From Actinoplanes palleronii (GTDB lineage: Bacteria; Actinomycetota; Actinomycetes; Mycobacteriales; Micromonosporaceae): a stretch of 43,015 nt of DNA. The notes below the pieces were generated by a model. It was not told the origin of the DNA. It saw only the letters and a program-made list of their open reading frames with translations, and searched no databases. The DNA lies in contig NZ_BOMS01000123.1 of assembly GCF_016862315.1 (NCBI RefSeq), positions 1 to 43,015 of the forward strand. The letters run 5' to 3'. Positions 1 to 7,116 of this stretch are shown here, piece by piece. A program made the position numbers and the translations under genes. The stretch's first letter is position 1; each line of letters opens with the position of its first letter.

Positions 1-84
1 GGACCCATTCTTGTACGCCGGAAAGCGCGCCCAGCGGGGCTCGGGGTTGATGGGGTGAGCGGGACCAACGGCGGACAATGAAGG

Positions 85-128
85 GTGTGGGGATCGTCCT
101 GGACGCGCCAGCGGCCAGATCCCCACGC
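85..128. other. Stem-loop upstream of the S37 peptidase gene
   Basis: Arms at 85-95 and 118-128 (GTGTGGGGATC against GATCCCCACGC, 10 of 11 paired) enclose a smaller CTGG/CCAG stem. No T-tract follows. It may be the terminator of a gene left of the window or a leader structure. I see nothing else in bases 1-222. Confidence 0.35.
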
Positions 129-222
129 CCGGCCCCCGCGGGAGCGGCGATCTGTACGCAACGCCCACAGGGGACATCAGGCTTTTGATCGTTGTTCTTG
201 ATCGTAAGATCGTGGGCACCGG

Positions 223-1632
223 ATGATGACGCTTGTCGATATGGTGACCGGCGTGAGACATCGCATCGTGGCCATCCTCGCCTCCGTTCTGGTGGTTCTG
301 ACGCCGGCCATCCCGGCGCGCGCCGCCGACGACCCGCTGCTGGATCAGCTGACCGCCATTCCCGGGCTCTCGGTCGTCTCCGACACCGCGGGCACCGGTT
401 ACCGGTTCTTCGTGCTGACCTACCGCCAGCCCGCCGACCACCGTCACCCCAAGCAGGGCACCTACGAGCAGCGCCTGACCCTGCTGCACCGCTCGGACAC
501 GTCACCCACCGTGCTCTACACCAACGGGTACGGCCTGGCCGCCACCCCGCGCGCCACCCAGACCGAGCCGACCGCGCTGCTGAACGCGAACCAGGTGTCG
601 GTCGAGCACCGCTTCTTCACCCCGTCCCGCCCCGCGGCGGCCGACTGGTCGGACCTGAACATCTGGCAGGAGGCGTCCGACGAGCACCGGATCGTCACCG
701 CGCTCAAGAGTGTCTACTCCGGACGCTGGATCCAGACCGGCGGCAGCAAGGGCGGGATGACCTCGGTCTACCACCGGCGGTTCTACCCCGGTGACGTCGA
801 CGGGGTGGTCGCCTACGTGGCGCCGGACGACGTGATCAACCCGGCTGACACGGCGTACGACAAGTTCTTCGACACGGTCGGCACACCGGCCTGCCGGGCC
901 GCGCTCGACGCCGTACAGGCGGAGGCCCTGCGCCGCCGCGACCGCCTGGTGCCCCGGCTGCAGGCGGACGCCGCCGAGGGTGGCTGGACGTTCAGCCGGA
1001 CCATCGGCACCGCCGACCGCTCGTTCGAGATGACCGTGCTGGACGCGGTGTGGGCGTTCTGGCAGTACAGCTCCGCCGCCGACTGCGCGACAGTGCCGAC
1101 CGCGGCCACCGCGACCGACGACGACATCTACGGCTGGATCGACACGGTCGCCGGCTGGAGCTTCTACACCGACCAGGCGCTCGAGTACTACTGGCCGTAC
1201 TACTACCAGGCCGCCAGTCAGCTGGGCTGGCCGAGCCTGCGCTTCGAGCACCTGCGCGGGCTGCGGAACTATCCGGGGCTCTACACCGCGAACTCGTCAC
1301 TGCCCCCGGAGCTGCGCCGCGCGCACCACCCGCTGCCGATGATCGACGTCGACCTGTGGGTGCGCACCGCCGCGGAGCGGATGCTGTTCATCTACGGCGA
1401 GAACGACCCGTGGGGCGCGGAACGTTTCACGCCCAGCAAGCGTGACTCCGCCCTGTATGTGGCCCCGGGCGCCAACCACGGCGCGAACATCGCCAAGCTG
1501 AGCCCGTCGAACGCCGCCACGGCCACCGCGACGCTGCGCCGCTGGGCGAACGTGCCGGCCGGCCTCACCGCCACCGCGCCGCTGGACCTGCCGCTCGACG
1601 ACATGCTCGGCGACCGCCGCCGGATCAACTGA
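223..1632 (+). CDS. Secreted S37-family (PS-10) tripeptidyl aminopeptidase-like serine peptidase
   Basis: A 469-residue exported alpha/beta-hydrolase-fold peptidase, expected to release short peptides from N-termini of extracellular proteins. The N-terminus is a signal peptide: a basic stretch (VRHR), a hydrophobic core, then an ARA-A-type cleavage site. The nucleophile elbow GGSKGG gives Ser175; the later motifs GENDPWG (Asp395) and GANHGAN (His419) complete a Ser-Asp-His triad in the order known for this family. The ATG at 223 is used here; ATG at 226 or 241 would give a shorter and cleaner signal peptide, and none has a strong ribosome site. A strong hairpin follows the stop. It appears monocistronic. 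The family call rests on the motif set and length; another S28/S37-like hydrolase is the main alternative. Confidence 0.8.
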   Translation: MMTLVDMVTGVRHRIVAILASVLVVLTPAIPARAADDPLLDQLTAIPGLSVVSDTAGTGYRFFVLTYRQPADHRHPKQGTYEQRLTLLHRSDTSPTVLYTNGYGLAATPRATQTEPTALLNANQVSVEHRFFTPSRPAAADWSDLNIWQEASDEHRIVTALKSVYSGRWIQTGGSKGGMTSVYHRRFYPGDVDGVVAYVAPDDVINPADTAYDKFFDTVGTPACRAALDAVQAEALRRRDRLVPRLQADAAEGGWTFSRTIGTADRSFEMTVLDAVWAFWQYSSAADCATVPTAATATDDDIYGWIDTVAGWSFYTDQALEYYWPYYYQAASQLGWPSLRFEHLRGLRNYPGLYTANSSLPPELRRAHHPLPMIDVDLWVRTAAERMLFIYGENDPWGAERFTPSKRDSALYVAPGANHGANIAKLSPSNAATATATLRRWANVPAGLTATAPLDLPLDDMLGDRRRIN

Positions 1633-1636
1633 CCGC

Positions 1637-1666
1637 CGCGCCCGCCGGCACCCGCCGGCGGGCGCG
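1637..1666 (+). terminator. GC-rich hairpin after the S37 peptidase gene
   Basis: Perfect 13-bp arms (1637-1649 and 1654-1666) with an ACCC loop start five bases after the stop codon. There is no U-tract, as is usual for high-GC actinobacterial terminators. Confidence 0.6.
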
Positions 1667-1681
1667 CCCTACCATCCGCTG

Positions 1682-2014
1682 ATGCAACAGATCGAGATCA
1701 CTCACGAGGGCGTCTCGGTCACCAGCCGCTCCGACCCGCTGATGTCCCTTTTCGGTACGGAGATACGCCCCGGAGTCACCGACGTCGTCAACCTGCCCTG
1801 GGCCGAGATCACCCGCATCACGCTCACGACGTTCGACGTCCCGCCGGGTTACCCGCGATCGACGAGCCTGGAGATCGACGTGGTGTGGGGCGAGTATGTG
1901 ACCGTCCACGAGGACGCCGAAGGTTTCGCGGCCGCGGTGCGGGAGCTGTGCCGTTTGTCCGGCCGCCCGGTCACCGAGGACGGGCCGATCTGGCTGGCAC
2001 CCGACGGCAGCTGA
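1682..2014 (+). CDS. Small protein of unknown function
   Basis: A 110-residue acidic, soluble-looking protein with no signal peptide or membrane segment. It alternates short beta-type stretches (ITHEGVSVTS, ITRITLTTF, LEIDVVWGEYVTV) and ends in an amphipathic helix (FAAAVRELCRLSG) and a short Pro/Asp tail. I do not recognise a family. GC-rich third positions and a frame that is open from a plausible ATG support coding. No ribosome site is visible, so it may be leaderless. It lies alone between the peptidase terminator and the MarR gene. Confidence 0.65.
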   Translation: MQQIEITHEGVSVTSRSDPLMSLFGTEIRPGVTDVVNLPWAEITRITLTTFDVPPGYPRSTSLEIDVVWGEYVTVHEDAEGFAAAVRELCRLSGRPVTEDGPIWLAPDGS

Positions 2015-2131
2015 TACGCCCCGGCCGCGGCCCTGAGGGGTGCTGCGGTGGAGCGGGGCGGTGAGAGTCCGCAACCCCTGATCCGCGGGATGCCGGCGCA
2101 TCGATCCACCGCGCACGCCATTGACCGGAAG

Positions 2132-2145
2132 ATTGTAGAAACAAC
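2132..2145. promoter_or_regulatory. Candidate MarR operator before the MarR gene
   Basis: ATTGTAGAAACAAC matches GTTGTNNNNACAAC at all but the first base. The same motif occurs twice before the dioxygenase operon (5441-5454 and 5475-5488). It ends 12 bases before the MarR start codon, a position that suits autoregulation. Confidence 0.6.
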
Positions 2146-2157
2146 TAGAATGCGTGG

Positions 2158-2655
2158 GTGGACACCCAAGGGCTCAACCCGGCGCAACTGGCGGCGTGGG
2201 TGCGCCTCGCCGCCGTTCTGGAGCTGCTGCCGGCCGCGCTGGACAGTCAGCTTCGCCGGGATGCCGGGCTCACCCACTTCGACTACTACGTGCTCGCGAT
2301 GCTCTCCGAGGCGCCCGAGCACACCCTGCGGATGACCGCGCTCGCCGAGCAGGTCACCGCCACCCTGGCCCGGCTCTCACACGTCGTGCAACGGCTGGAG
2401 GGCCGTGGCCTGCTGGAACGGTTCCCGTGCCCGGAGGACCGGCGCGCCACGAACGCCCGGCTCACCGAGGCGGGCTGGCAGAAGGTCCTCGAAAGCGCAC
2501 CGGGTCACGTGACGACCGTGCGCGCCACGGTCATCGACGCGCTGACCGCCGAGCAGGTCACCCAGCTCGGCGAGATCACCGACGCGATCCTGCACCGCCT
2601 CGACCCGGACGGGGCCAAGAAGTCGCTCTACCAGCGCTACGACCCGCCGAACTAG
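2158..2655 (+). CDS. MarR-family transcriptional regulator
   Basis: A 165-residue winged-helix regulator that should act as a dimer and respond to small, often aromatic, ligands. Residues about 40-110 carry the MarR core: a short helix (FDYYVLAMLSEAP), the recognition region (MTALAEQVTATLARLSHVVQRLEGRGLLER) and the wing with the hallmark PEDRRATNARLTEAG. The GTG start at 2158 keeps the N-terminal dimerisation helix; no ribosome site precedes it, so the mRNA may be leaderless. An operator-like motif lies just upstream and also precedes the divergently located dioxygenase-esterase operon, the likely target. Its stop lies one base from the convergent map stop. Confidence 0.88.
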   Translation: MDTQGLNPAQLAAWVRLAAVLELLPAALDSQLRRDAGLTHFDYYVLAMLSEAPEHTLRMTALAEQVTATLARLSHVVQRLEGRGLLERFPCPEDRRATNARLTEAGWQKVLESAPGHVTTVRATVIDALTAEQVTQLGEITDAILHRLDPDGAKKSLYQRYDPPN

Positions 2656-2656
2656 A

Positions 2657-3421
2657 TCACCGCCGGGTCAGCACCTGCGGGCCGCTCTCCGTGATCGCGA
2701 TGGTGTGCTCCGAGTGCGCCGTCCGCGACCCGTCCGCCGACCGGATCGTCCAGCCGTCCTCATCGAACTTGACCTTGTCGGTGGTCGCGCACAGCCACGG
2801 CTCGATCGCGATCGTCAGGCCGGGCTCCAGCCGGGCACCACGGGCGCGCCGGCCGTCGTTGGCGATGTGCGGCGCCTCGTGCATGGTGCGCCCGACGCCG
2901 TGCCCGCCGAACTCCATGCTCACGCCGTACCCGTACTCGCGGGCGACCCCGCCGATCGCCGCCGAGATGTCACCGATCTTGTTGCCCGGCTGGGCGGCGG
3001 CGATCCCGGCCTCGAGGGCGACCTCGGTGGCCTCGATCAGCTTCAGGTCGGCGGGCACGGGCGTACCGGCGATCACCGAGAGCGCGGAGTCGGCGACCCA
3101 GCCGTCGATCGACACGGCCATGTCGATGCTCAGCAGGTCGCCGTCGCGCAGCCGGTAGTCGCGGGGCAGCCCGTGCAGCACCGCGTCGTTCACCGACAGG
3201 CACAGCACGTTGCGGAACGGGCCACGGCCGAACGACGGCGAGTAGTCCCAGTAGGACGACACCGCGCCCCGCTCCTTGATCCGGCCGCGGGCGTGGTGCT
3301 CGAGGTCCATCAGGTTGACCCCGACGGCGGTCATCCCGGCCAGCTCCGCGAGCAGTTCGCCGACGAATTCCCCGGTGACGGCCATCCGGGCGATCTCGCC
3401 CGAAGTCTTCAGTTCGATCAT
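2657..3421 (-). CDS. map: Type I methionine aminopeptidase, accessory copy
   Basis: Removes initiator methionine from nascent proteins in the cytoplasm. The 254-residue protein has all five metal ligands of the pita-bread fold: Asp100 (SIDMAV), Asp111 (WVADSA), His174 (GHGVGRTMHEAP), Glu207 (IAIEPW) and Glu238 (SEHTIAI), with substrate-site His83 in NDAVLHGLP. The ATG at 3421 is preceded by AGGGAGG at good spacing, which decides the start over a longer open frame. A 14-bp palindrome lies just upstream. The gene is not in the adk-infA context of the housekeeping copy, so it is probably a second, regulated map (inference). Confidence 0.93.
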   Translation of the reverse strand: MIELKTSGEIARMAVTGEFVGELLAELAGMTAVGVNLMDLEHHARGRIKERGAVSSYWDYSPSFGRGPFRNVLCLSVNDAVLHGLPRDYRLRDGDLLSIDMAVSIDGWVADSALSVIAGTPVPADLKLIEATEVALEAGIAAAQPGNKIGDISAAIGGVAREYGYGVSMEFGGHGVGRTMHEAPHIANDGRRARGARLEPGLTIAIEPWLCATTDKVKFDEDGWTIRSADGSRTAHSEHTIAITESGPQVLTRR

Positions 3422-3437
3422 GATAAGCCTCCCTAGC

Positions 3438-3451
3438 GGTATAGTTATACC
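3438..3451. promoter_or_regulatory. map: Palindrome in the map promoter
   Basis: GGTATA-GT-TATACC is a perfect palindrome 16 bases upstream of the map start. Read on the minus strand it contains TATAAC/TATACC, either of which could be a -10 box, so a bound regulator would block RNA polymerase. It also overlaps the stop codon of the degraded gene upstream. Confidence 0.5.
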
Positions 3452-3787
3452 ACCCGCTGGAGAGACCCACCCTCCAGAGCCCAGGCGTGGCTGGTGGCGA
3501 CGACGCCGGCCACGATGGACAGCTCGGCGTCGTCGCGCGGGCCGAAGACCATCACCATCCCCGGGGTCAGCCGCACTCCACCGTTCGGCCACCAGATCGG
3601 CGACCAGCGCGGGCGGCAGCGCCACGTGCGGTGAGCCGTCGAACTCCGGGTGCAGGTGAGCGAACTCGCCGGCCCGGGGCACGATGACAACGTCGTCACC
3701 GGCCGGATGCGACGCCTCGAGGCGGAACCCGCGAGTGCCGGGCACCGAGATCGCCGACGGGCCGCTGGTCACCCCGGCCAGTGCCAT
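3445..3787 (-). pseudogene. Broken luciferase-domain (DUF5519-like) gene
   Basis: Two reading frames together resemble a small luciferase-domain protein found widely in actinobacteria. The N-terminal part (ISVPGTRGFRLE, VIVPRAGEFAHLHPEFDGS, ending LVADLVAERW) is in one frame from the ATG at 3787. The C-terminal part (GGVRLTPGMVMVFGPRDD, then VVATSHAWALEGG) is in the next frame and stops at 3445. The junction is near 3570-3590 and seems to lack a few codons as well as shift frame. In the N-terminal frame a stop (TAG at 3842-3844) precedes any start codon earlier than ATG 3787. The family assignment is from memory of the motifs. A sequencing error would give the frameshift but not the apparent missing residues. 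Confidence 0.55.
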
Positions 3788-3830
3788 GATCCGGGCGAAG
3801 AGCTGTTCCTGCAGCCCGGCCGGGGCGTTG

Positions 3831-4541
3831 TCACTCTCCCGCTACCGCGGGATCGCGCCGCTGACCCGGGGCCGCGGTCCGCTGCGCGCCGGCAGGTCGC
3901 CGTCCGGCAGGCCGGTCCAGGTGGTCCTGGAGCCACTCGGCGAGCGTCTGCACGGCGGGAGCGGCCAGGCCGTGGCCGACCGGATCACGACGGGCGACCG
4001 CCGGCGCACCGGACTCGCCGAGCAGGTAATCCCACGTGCGGTCGAGCAGCTCCCGCGGGATCACCGTGTCGTGCTCGCCCTGCGCGACCAGCACCGGAAG
4101 CCCGGTGAGCCGGGCCGGCGTGGTCGGCACTCCCGCGTCGAACGGCAGCGTGCCGTAGAGGATCGCGGCGCCCGCGTAGCGCGACGGCTCGTCCAGGATC
4201 AGCCCACCGGCGAACGCGGCGCCACCGCTGAAGCCGACCAGCACCACCGGTCGCCCGGCCGGCGCGACCGTGGCGAGCCAGCCGGTGAACCAGTCCATGG
4301 TCGCGCGCAGCGACTCGGCGATCGGCCTGCCGATGCCCCGGTTGGCGAACCAGGCATACCCGCCGCCGGCCGCGATCGGGGCGCGGACCGCCGCGTACGC
4401 GAAATGGGCCGGCAGATGATCGGCCAGCGAGAGGATCTCCTTCTCGTGCGACCCGCGGCCGTGCAGCAGCACGATCAACGGTGCCGACGGATCGGCCGAG
4501 CCGGCCGTGGCGACGACCGGCGCCGCGAACCCGGGGCTCAT
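3831..4541 (-). CDS. Alpha/beta-hydrolase, carboxylesterase/phospholipase family
   Basis: A 236-residue cytoplasmic serine esterase. It shows the oxyanion-hole segment LLHGRGSHE, the nucleophile elbow GFSGGA (Ser105), then GEHDTVIP (Asp158) and VGHGL (His190), the triad order of the small carboxylesterase/phospholipase family. The ATG at 4541 overlaps the stop of the upstream dioxygenase gene as ATGA, so the two genes are translationally coupled and belong to one operon. The C-terminal 30 residues (RPAGRRPAGAQR onward) are low-complexity. The pairing with a ring-opening dioxygenase suggests hydrolysis of an aromatic ester or ring-cleavage product, but that is inference. Confidence 0.85.
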   Translation of the reverse strand: MSPGFAAPVVATAGSADPSAPLIVLLHGRGSHEKEILSLADHLPAHFAYAAVRAPIAAGGGYAWFANRGIGRPIAESLRATMDWFTGWLATVAPAGRPVVLVGFSGGAAFAGGLILDEPSRYAGAAILYGTLPFDAGVPTTPARLTGLPVLVAQGEHDTVIPRELLDRTWDYLLGESGAPAVARRDPVGHGLAAPAVQTLAEWLQDHLDRPAGRRPAGAQRTAAPGQRRDPAVAGE

Positions 4542-5419
4542 GCCGCCTGCAGCGAACGCTTGGCCAGCCCGAGGGCGTAACCGTCGATCGTGGTGACCGG
4601 CGGCGCGGCCGGGTCGGTGGCCGCGCCGAGCGTGACGAACAGCGGCGTGAAGTGCTCCACGGTCGGGTGCGCGTACGGCATACCGGGCGCCCGCGACCGG
4701 AAGTCGGCGAGCTCGTCGACCGCACAGCGGGTCAGCGCGTCGGCGGCCCAGTTGTCGAAGTCCGAGGACCAACCGGGCACCTTGTCGAGGTTGTTCCAGT
4801 CGATGAACGGCAGGCCGTGCGTCATGTAGCCGGAGCCGATCACCAGAACGCCGGACTCGCGCAGCGCCCGCAGCCGCCGTCCGAGATTCATCAGCCGGTC
4901 GGGGTCGTGGGTGGGCATGCTCAGCTGCAGGACCGGGATGTCGGCGTCCGGGTACATGATCTTCAGCGGGACCCACGCGCCGTGGTCGAGCCCGCGGCTG
5001 CGGTGCTCGTGGACCGGCTCGGCGTCCGGCATCAGCTTCGCGACCTGGGCGGCCAGCTCGGTGGCGGCCGGCGTGTCGTAGCGCATCCGGTGGTACATCG
5101 GGTCGAAGCCGCCGAAGTCGTAGACCAGGTCGCTGGGCCGGGTGCTGCTGAGGCTCAGCGGCGCGGACTCCCAATGCGCGCTGACGATCAGGACCGCCTT
5201 GGGCTTGGGCAGCGCCCGCGCCCAGCTGTGCAGCTGGGTCATCCAGTCGGTCATCTCGAACAGCATCGGCGCGCCGTGGCTGATGTAGAGGCTCGGCAGC
5301 GGCCCGTCGTCCGGCGTCCAGGCCCGGTGGGCGGGAGCGGCGGCGGCGCGGCGCAGGTGGGCGGCGAACGGGTGCTGAGCGGGGATGCGCCGGTCCGCGG
5401 CCGCAGTCGTGCTGGTCAT
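4538..5419 (-). CDS. DODA-type class III extradiol ring-cleavage dioxygenase
   Basis: A 293-residue LigB-fold nonheme-iron enzyme of the 4,5-DOPA dioxygenase (YgiD) family, which opens catechol-type rings. Conserved histidines are visible in YISHGAP (His48), VSAHWES (His82), GLDHGAW (His146) and YMTHGLPF (His201). The ATG at 5419 has GAGGAG five bases upstream; a longer frame starting at 5515 would run through the two operator motifs and is rejected. It is the first gene of the operon with the esterase. Tandem GTTGTNNNNACAAC motifs in its promoter match the one before the MarR gene at 2158, so derepression by an aromatic ligand is likely. The natural substrate cannot be read from the sequence. 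Confidence 0.9.
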   Translation of the reverse strand: MTSTTAAADRRIPAQHPFAAHLRRAAAAPAHRAWTPDDGPLPSLYISHGAPMLFEMTDWMTQLHSWARALPKPKAVLIVSAHWESAPLSLSSTRPSDLVYDFGGFDPMYHRMRYDTPAATELAAQVAKLMPDAEPVHEHRSRGLDHGAWVPLKIMYPDADIPVLQLSMPTHDPDRLMNLGRRLRALRESGVLVIGSGYMTHGLPFIDWNNLDKVPGWSSDFDNWAADALTRCAVDELADFRSRAPGMPYAHPTVEHFTPLFVTLGAATDPAAPPVTTIDGYALGLAKRSLQAA

Positions 5420-5440
5420 GACGACTCCTCGGAAGCATTG

Positions 5441-5454
5441 GTTGTTGCTACAAC
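5441..5454. promoter_or_regulatory. MarR operator copy 1 before the dioxygenase operon
   Basis: GTTGT-TGCT-ACAAC, perfect 5-bp inverted arms. Its centre is 34 bp, just over three helical turns, from the second copy, so dimers could bind the same DNA face. Confidence 0.7.
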
Positions 5455-5474
5455 TAACACCGTACGGCAGGCTT

Positions 5475-5488
5475 GTTGTAGCGACAAC
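5475..5488. promoter_or_regulatory. MarR operator copy 2 before the dioxygenase operon
   Basis: GTTGT-AGCG-ACAAC, the same arms as copy 1 with a different 4-base centre, which indicates that the arms are the conserved element. Confidence 0.7.
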
Positions 5489-5531
5489 TTTCTTCGGTGC
5501 GGTGTGACCCGACACTCGATCGGGGCAAGAT

Positions 5532-5560
5532 CAGACAGGGCCGGGATCCTGTGCTAGCGT
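5532..5560 (+). promoter_or_regulatory. Candidate promoter for the cold-shock leader
   Basis: CAGACA at 5532-5537 and an extended -10 (TGC then TAGCGT, 5552-5560) with a 17-bp spacer. Transcription would start near 5567, about 160 nt before the cold-shock start codon. The boxes are assigned by eye. Confidence 0.45.
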
Positions 5561-5598
5561 GACCTCGTTGCAGTTTTGATTTCCGTAGACGTTTTTGG

Positions 5599-5636
5599 GC
5601 GCCTGATGGGTTATCTAAACCATCGGGCGCTTTTTT
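5599..5636 (+). terminator. Intrinsic terminator inside the cold-shock leader
   Basis: An 11-bp stem (5599-5609 with 5620-5630, one G-U pair), a 10-base loop and six T residues at 5631-5636: a classical rho-independent terminator, rare in such GC-rich DNA. It lies about 90 nt before the cold-shock gene on the same strand. It either ends a short RNA of about 70 nt or acts as an attenuator. Confidence 0.75.
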
Positions 5637-5727
5637 CGTTTTTCGTGTCGGTTCCGACGCGGGTCATCAACGCAGCGGCGCAAGGGACCGCATAGTGTGG
5701 TCTTGAACACCTGCGAAGGAGCAGACA

Positions 5728-5931
5728 ATGGTTACAGGCACCGTGAAGTGGTTCAACGCCGACAAGGGCTTCGGCTTCATCACCCCGGACGACGGCGGCG
5801 CTGACGTCTTCGCCCACTTCTCTGCGATCGCGTCGAGCGGCTTCCGCAGCCTCGACGAGAACCAGAAGGTCGAGTTCGACGTCACCCAGGGCCAGAAGGG
5901 CCTGCAGGCGGAGAACATCCGCCCGCTCTGA
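5728..5931 (+). CDS. CspA-family cold-shock protein
   Basis: A 67-residue single OB-fold RNA chaperone, the usual length for the family. RNP1 (KGFGFI) and RNP2 (VFAHF) are intact and the N-terminus VTGTVKWFNADKGFG is canonical. GAAGGAG lies eight bases before the ATG. The 308-base gap upstream holds the two MarR motifs, a likely promoter and an intrinsic terminator, so expression may be set by RNA structure, as for other csp mRNAs. A strong hairpin follows the stop, so the gene is monocistronic. Confidence 0.97.
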   Translation: MVTGTVKWFNADKGFGFITPDDGGADVFAHFSAIASSGFRSLDENQKVEFDVTQGQKGLQAENIRPL

Positions 5932-5945
5932 GCTTTAGCTCTCTG

Positions 5946-5977
5946 AACGGCGGCCCGCTTTCGAGCGGGTCGCCGTT
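5946..5977 (+). terminator. Terminator of the cold-shock gene
   Basis: A 13-bp stem with one G-U pair (5946-5958 with 5965-5977) and a TTTCGA loop, starting 14 bases after the stop, followed by TGGCGTTT. Confidence 0.75.
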
Positions 5978-5997
5978 TGGCGTTTCCCGGGCCTTGA

Positions 5998-6009
5998 CAG
6001 GATGTCCTG
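5998..6009. promoter_or_regulatory. Palindrome abutting the alcohol dehydrogenase start
   Basis: CAGGA-TG-TCCTG, a perfect palindrome directly before the GTG at 6010 and fused to TTGACA at 5994-5999. It could be an operator that overlaps the -35 or the translation start. Confidence 0.35.
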
Positions 6010-7110
6010 GTGCGCGCCGTAGTGATCGACACCGTCCGGGCCCGGCCGGAGGTTCGTGACGTCCCCGAACCCATCGCCCCGGACGGCGGTGTGGTCGTCC
6101 GGGTGCTGGCGACCGGCATGTGCCGCAGTGACTGGCACGGCTGGGCCGGCCACGACGAGATCACCTTCCCGCACGTGCCCGGCCACGAACTCGCTGGCGT
6201 GGTCGCCTCGGTCGGCGCCGGGGTCGAACGCTGGCGGGCCGGCGACCGGGTCACCGTCCCGTTCGTCTGCGGCTGCGGGCGCTGCGAGTGGTGCCGGACC
6301 GGTCAGGCCCAGATCTGCCCCGCCCAGCAGCAGCCCGGATTCACCCACTGGGGTTCGTTCGCCGAATACGTCGCCCTGCACGCGGCCGACACCAACCTGA
6401 TCGCGCTCCCCGAACGGGTGGACTTCGTCACTGCGGCCGCACTCGGCTGCCGGTTCGCCACGGCGTATCGCGCCCTGGCCGGCCGCGCCCGGGTGACGGA
6501 AGGCGAGTGGGTGACCGTGCTGGGGGCGGGCGGGGTGGGACTCAGCGCCGTGATGATCGCCCGCGCGCTCGGCGGCCGGGTGATCGCGGTCGACCGGAAC
6601 CCGGAAGCCCTCGCGCTCGCCGCCGCCCTGGGCGCCGAACACACCCTGCTCACCAGCAGCCGCGCCGCCGGCACCGACAGTGGCGGCGCCCTCGACATCC
6701 CGGCGGTCGACAGCGGCGTCGTCGACATCCCGGCCGCGGTGGCCGGCATCACCGGTGGTGGTAGCCACGTCGCGGTCGACGCGGTCGGCAGCGAGCAGAC
6801 CTGCGCCGACGCGATCCTCAGCCTGCGCCGCCGGGGCCGGCACGTCCAGGTCGGCCTGCTGCCCCCGGTCGACGGCCACCCGCGGGTACCGATGGCCCGG
6901 GTGATCGCCTGGGAACTCGACCTGCTCGGCAGCCACGGTATGGCGGCGGCCGACTACCCGGCCATGATGGCACTGATCGCGGACGGCTCGTTGCAGCCGC
7001 AACGCCTGATCGAGCGCATCATCGGCCTGGCCGAGGCGGCTGCCGTGCTGCCCGATTTCGATCAGGCCACGGTGGCCGGCATGACAATGCTCGACCCAAC
7101 CCGCCCCTGA
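6010..7110 (+). CDS. Zinc-dependent alcohol dehydrogenase (MDR family)
   Basis: A 366-residue medium-chain dehydrogenase, NAD(P)-linked, for an alcohol or polyol of unknown identity. Catalytic zinc ligands are Cys38 (GMCRSDWHG), His59 with Glu60 (PGHE) and Cys147 (LGCRF). The structural zinc set Cys89, Cys92, Cys95, Cys103 keeps the C-x2-C-x2-C-x7-C spacing. The Rossmann motif GAGGVG is at 172-177. The GTG at 6010 is needed for a full N-terminus; there is no ribosome site, so translation may be leaderless. Between the Rossmann fold and the SHVAVDAVGS strand there is an odd extra segment with a repeated DIPA (ALDIPAVDSGVVDIPA), probably a small internal duplication. A tandem repeat array follows. 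Confidence 0.9.
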   Translation: MRAVVIDTVRARPEVRDVPEPIAPDGGVVVRVLATGMCRSDWHGWAGHDEITFPHVPGHELAGVVASVGAGVERWRAGDRVTVPFVCGCGRCEWCRTGQAQICPAQQQPGFTHWGSFAEYVALHAADTNLIALPERVDFVTAAALGCRFATAYRALAGRARVTEGEWVTVLGAGGVGLSAVMIARALGGRVIAVDRNPEALALAAALGAEHTLLTSSRAAGTDSGGALDIPAVDSGVVDIPAAVAGITGGGSHVAVDAVGSEQTCADAILSLRRRGRHVQVGLLPPVDGHPRVPMARVIAWELDLLGSHGMAAADYPAMMALIADGSLQPQRLIERIIGLAEAAAVLPDFDQATVAGMTMLDPTRP

Positions 7111-7116
7111 CCCGAC

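Noticed and set aside
3831..5438. 535-codon frame read as one esterase fusion
   Set aside because: Only the last 236 codons from the ATG at 4541 carry esterase motifs; the upstream part is the dioxygenase gene in the wrong frame.
4538..5515. Longer dioxygenase start at 5515
   Set aside because: It would make both operator motifs coding, and the ATG at 5419 has a clear GAGGAG ribosome site and a normal family N-terminus.
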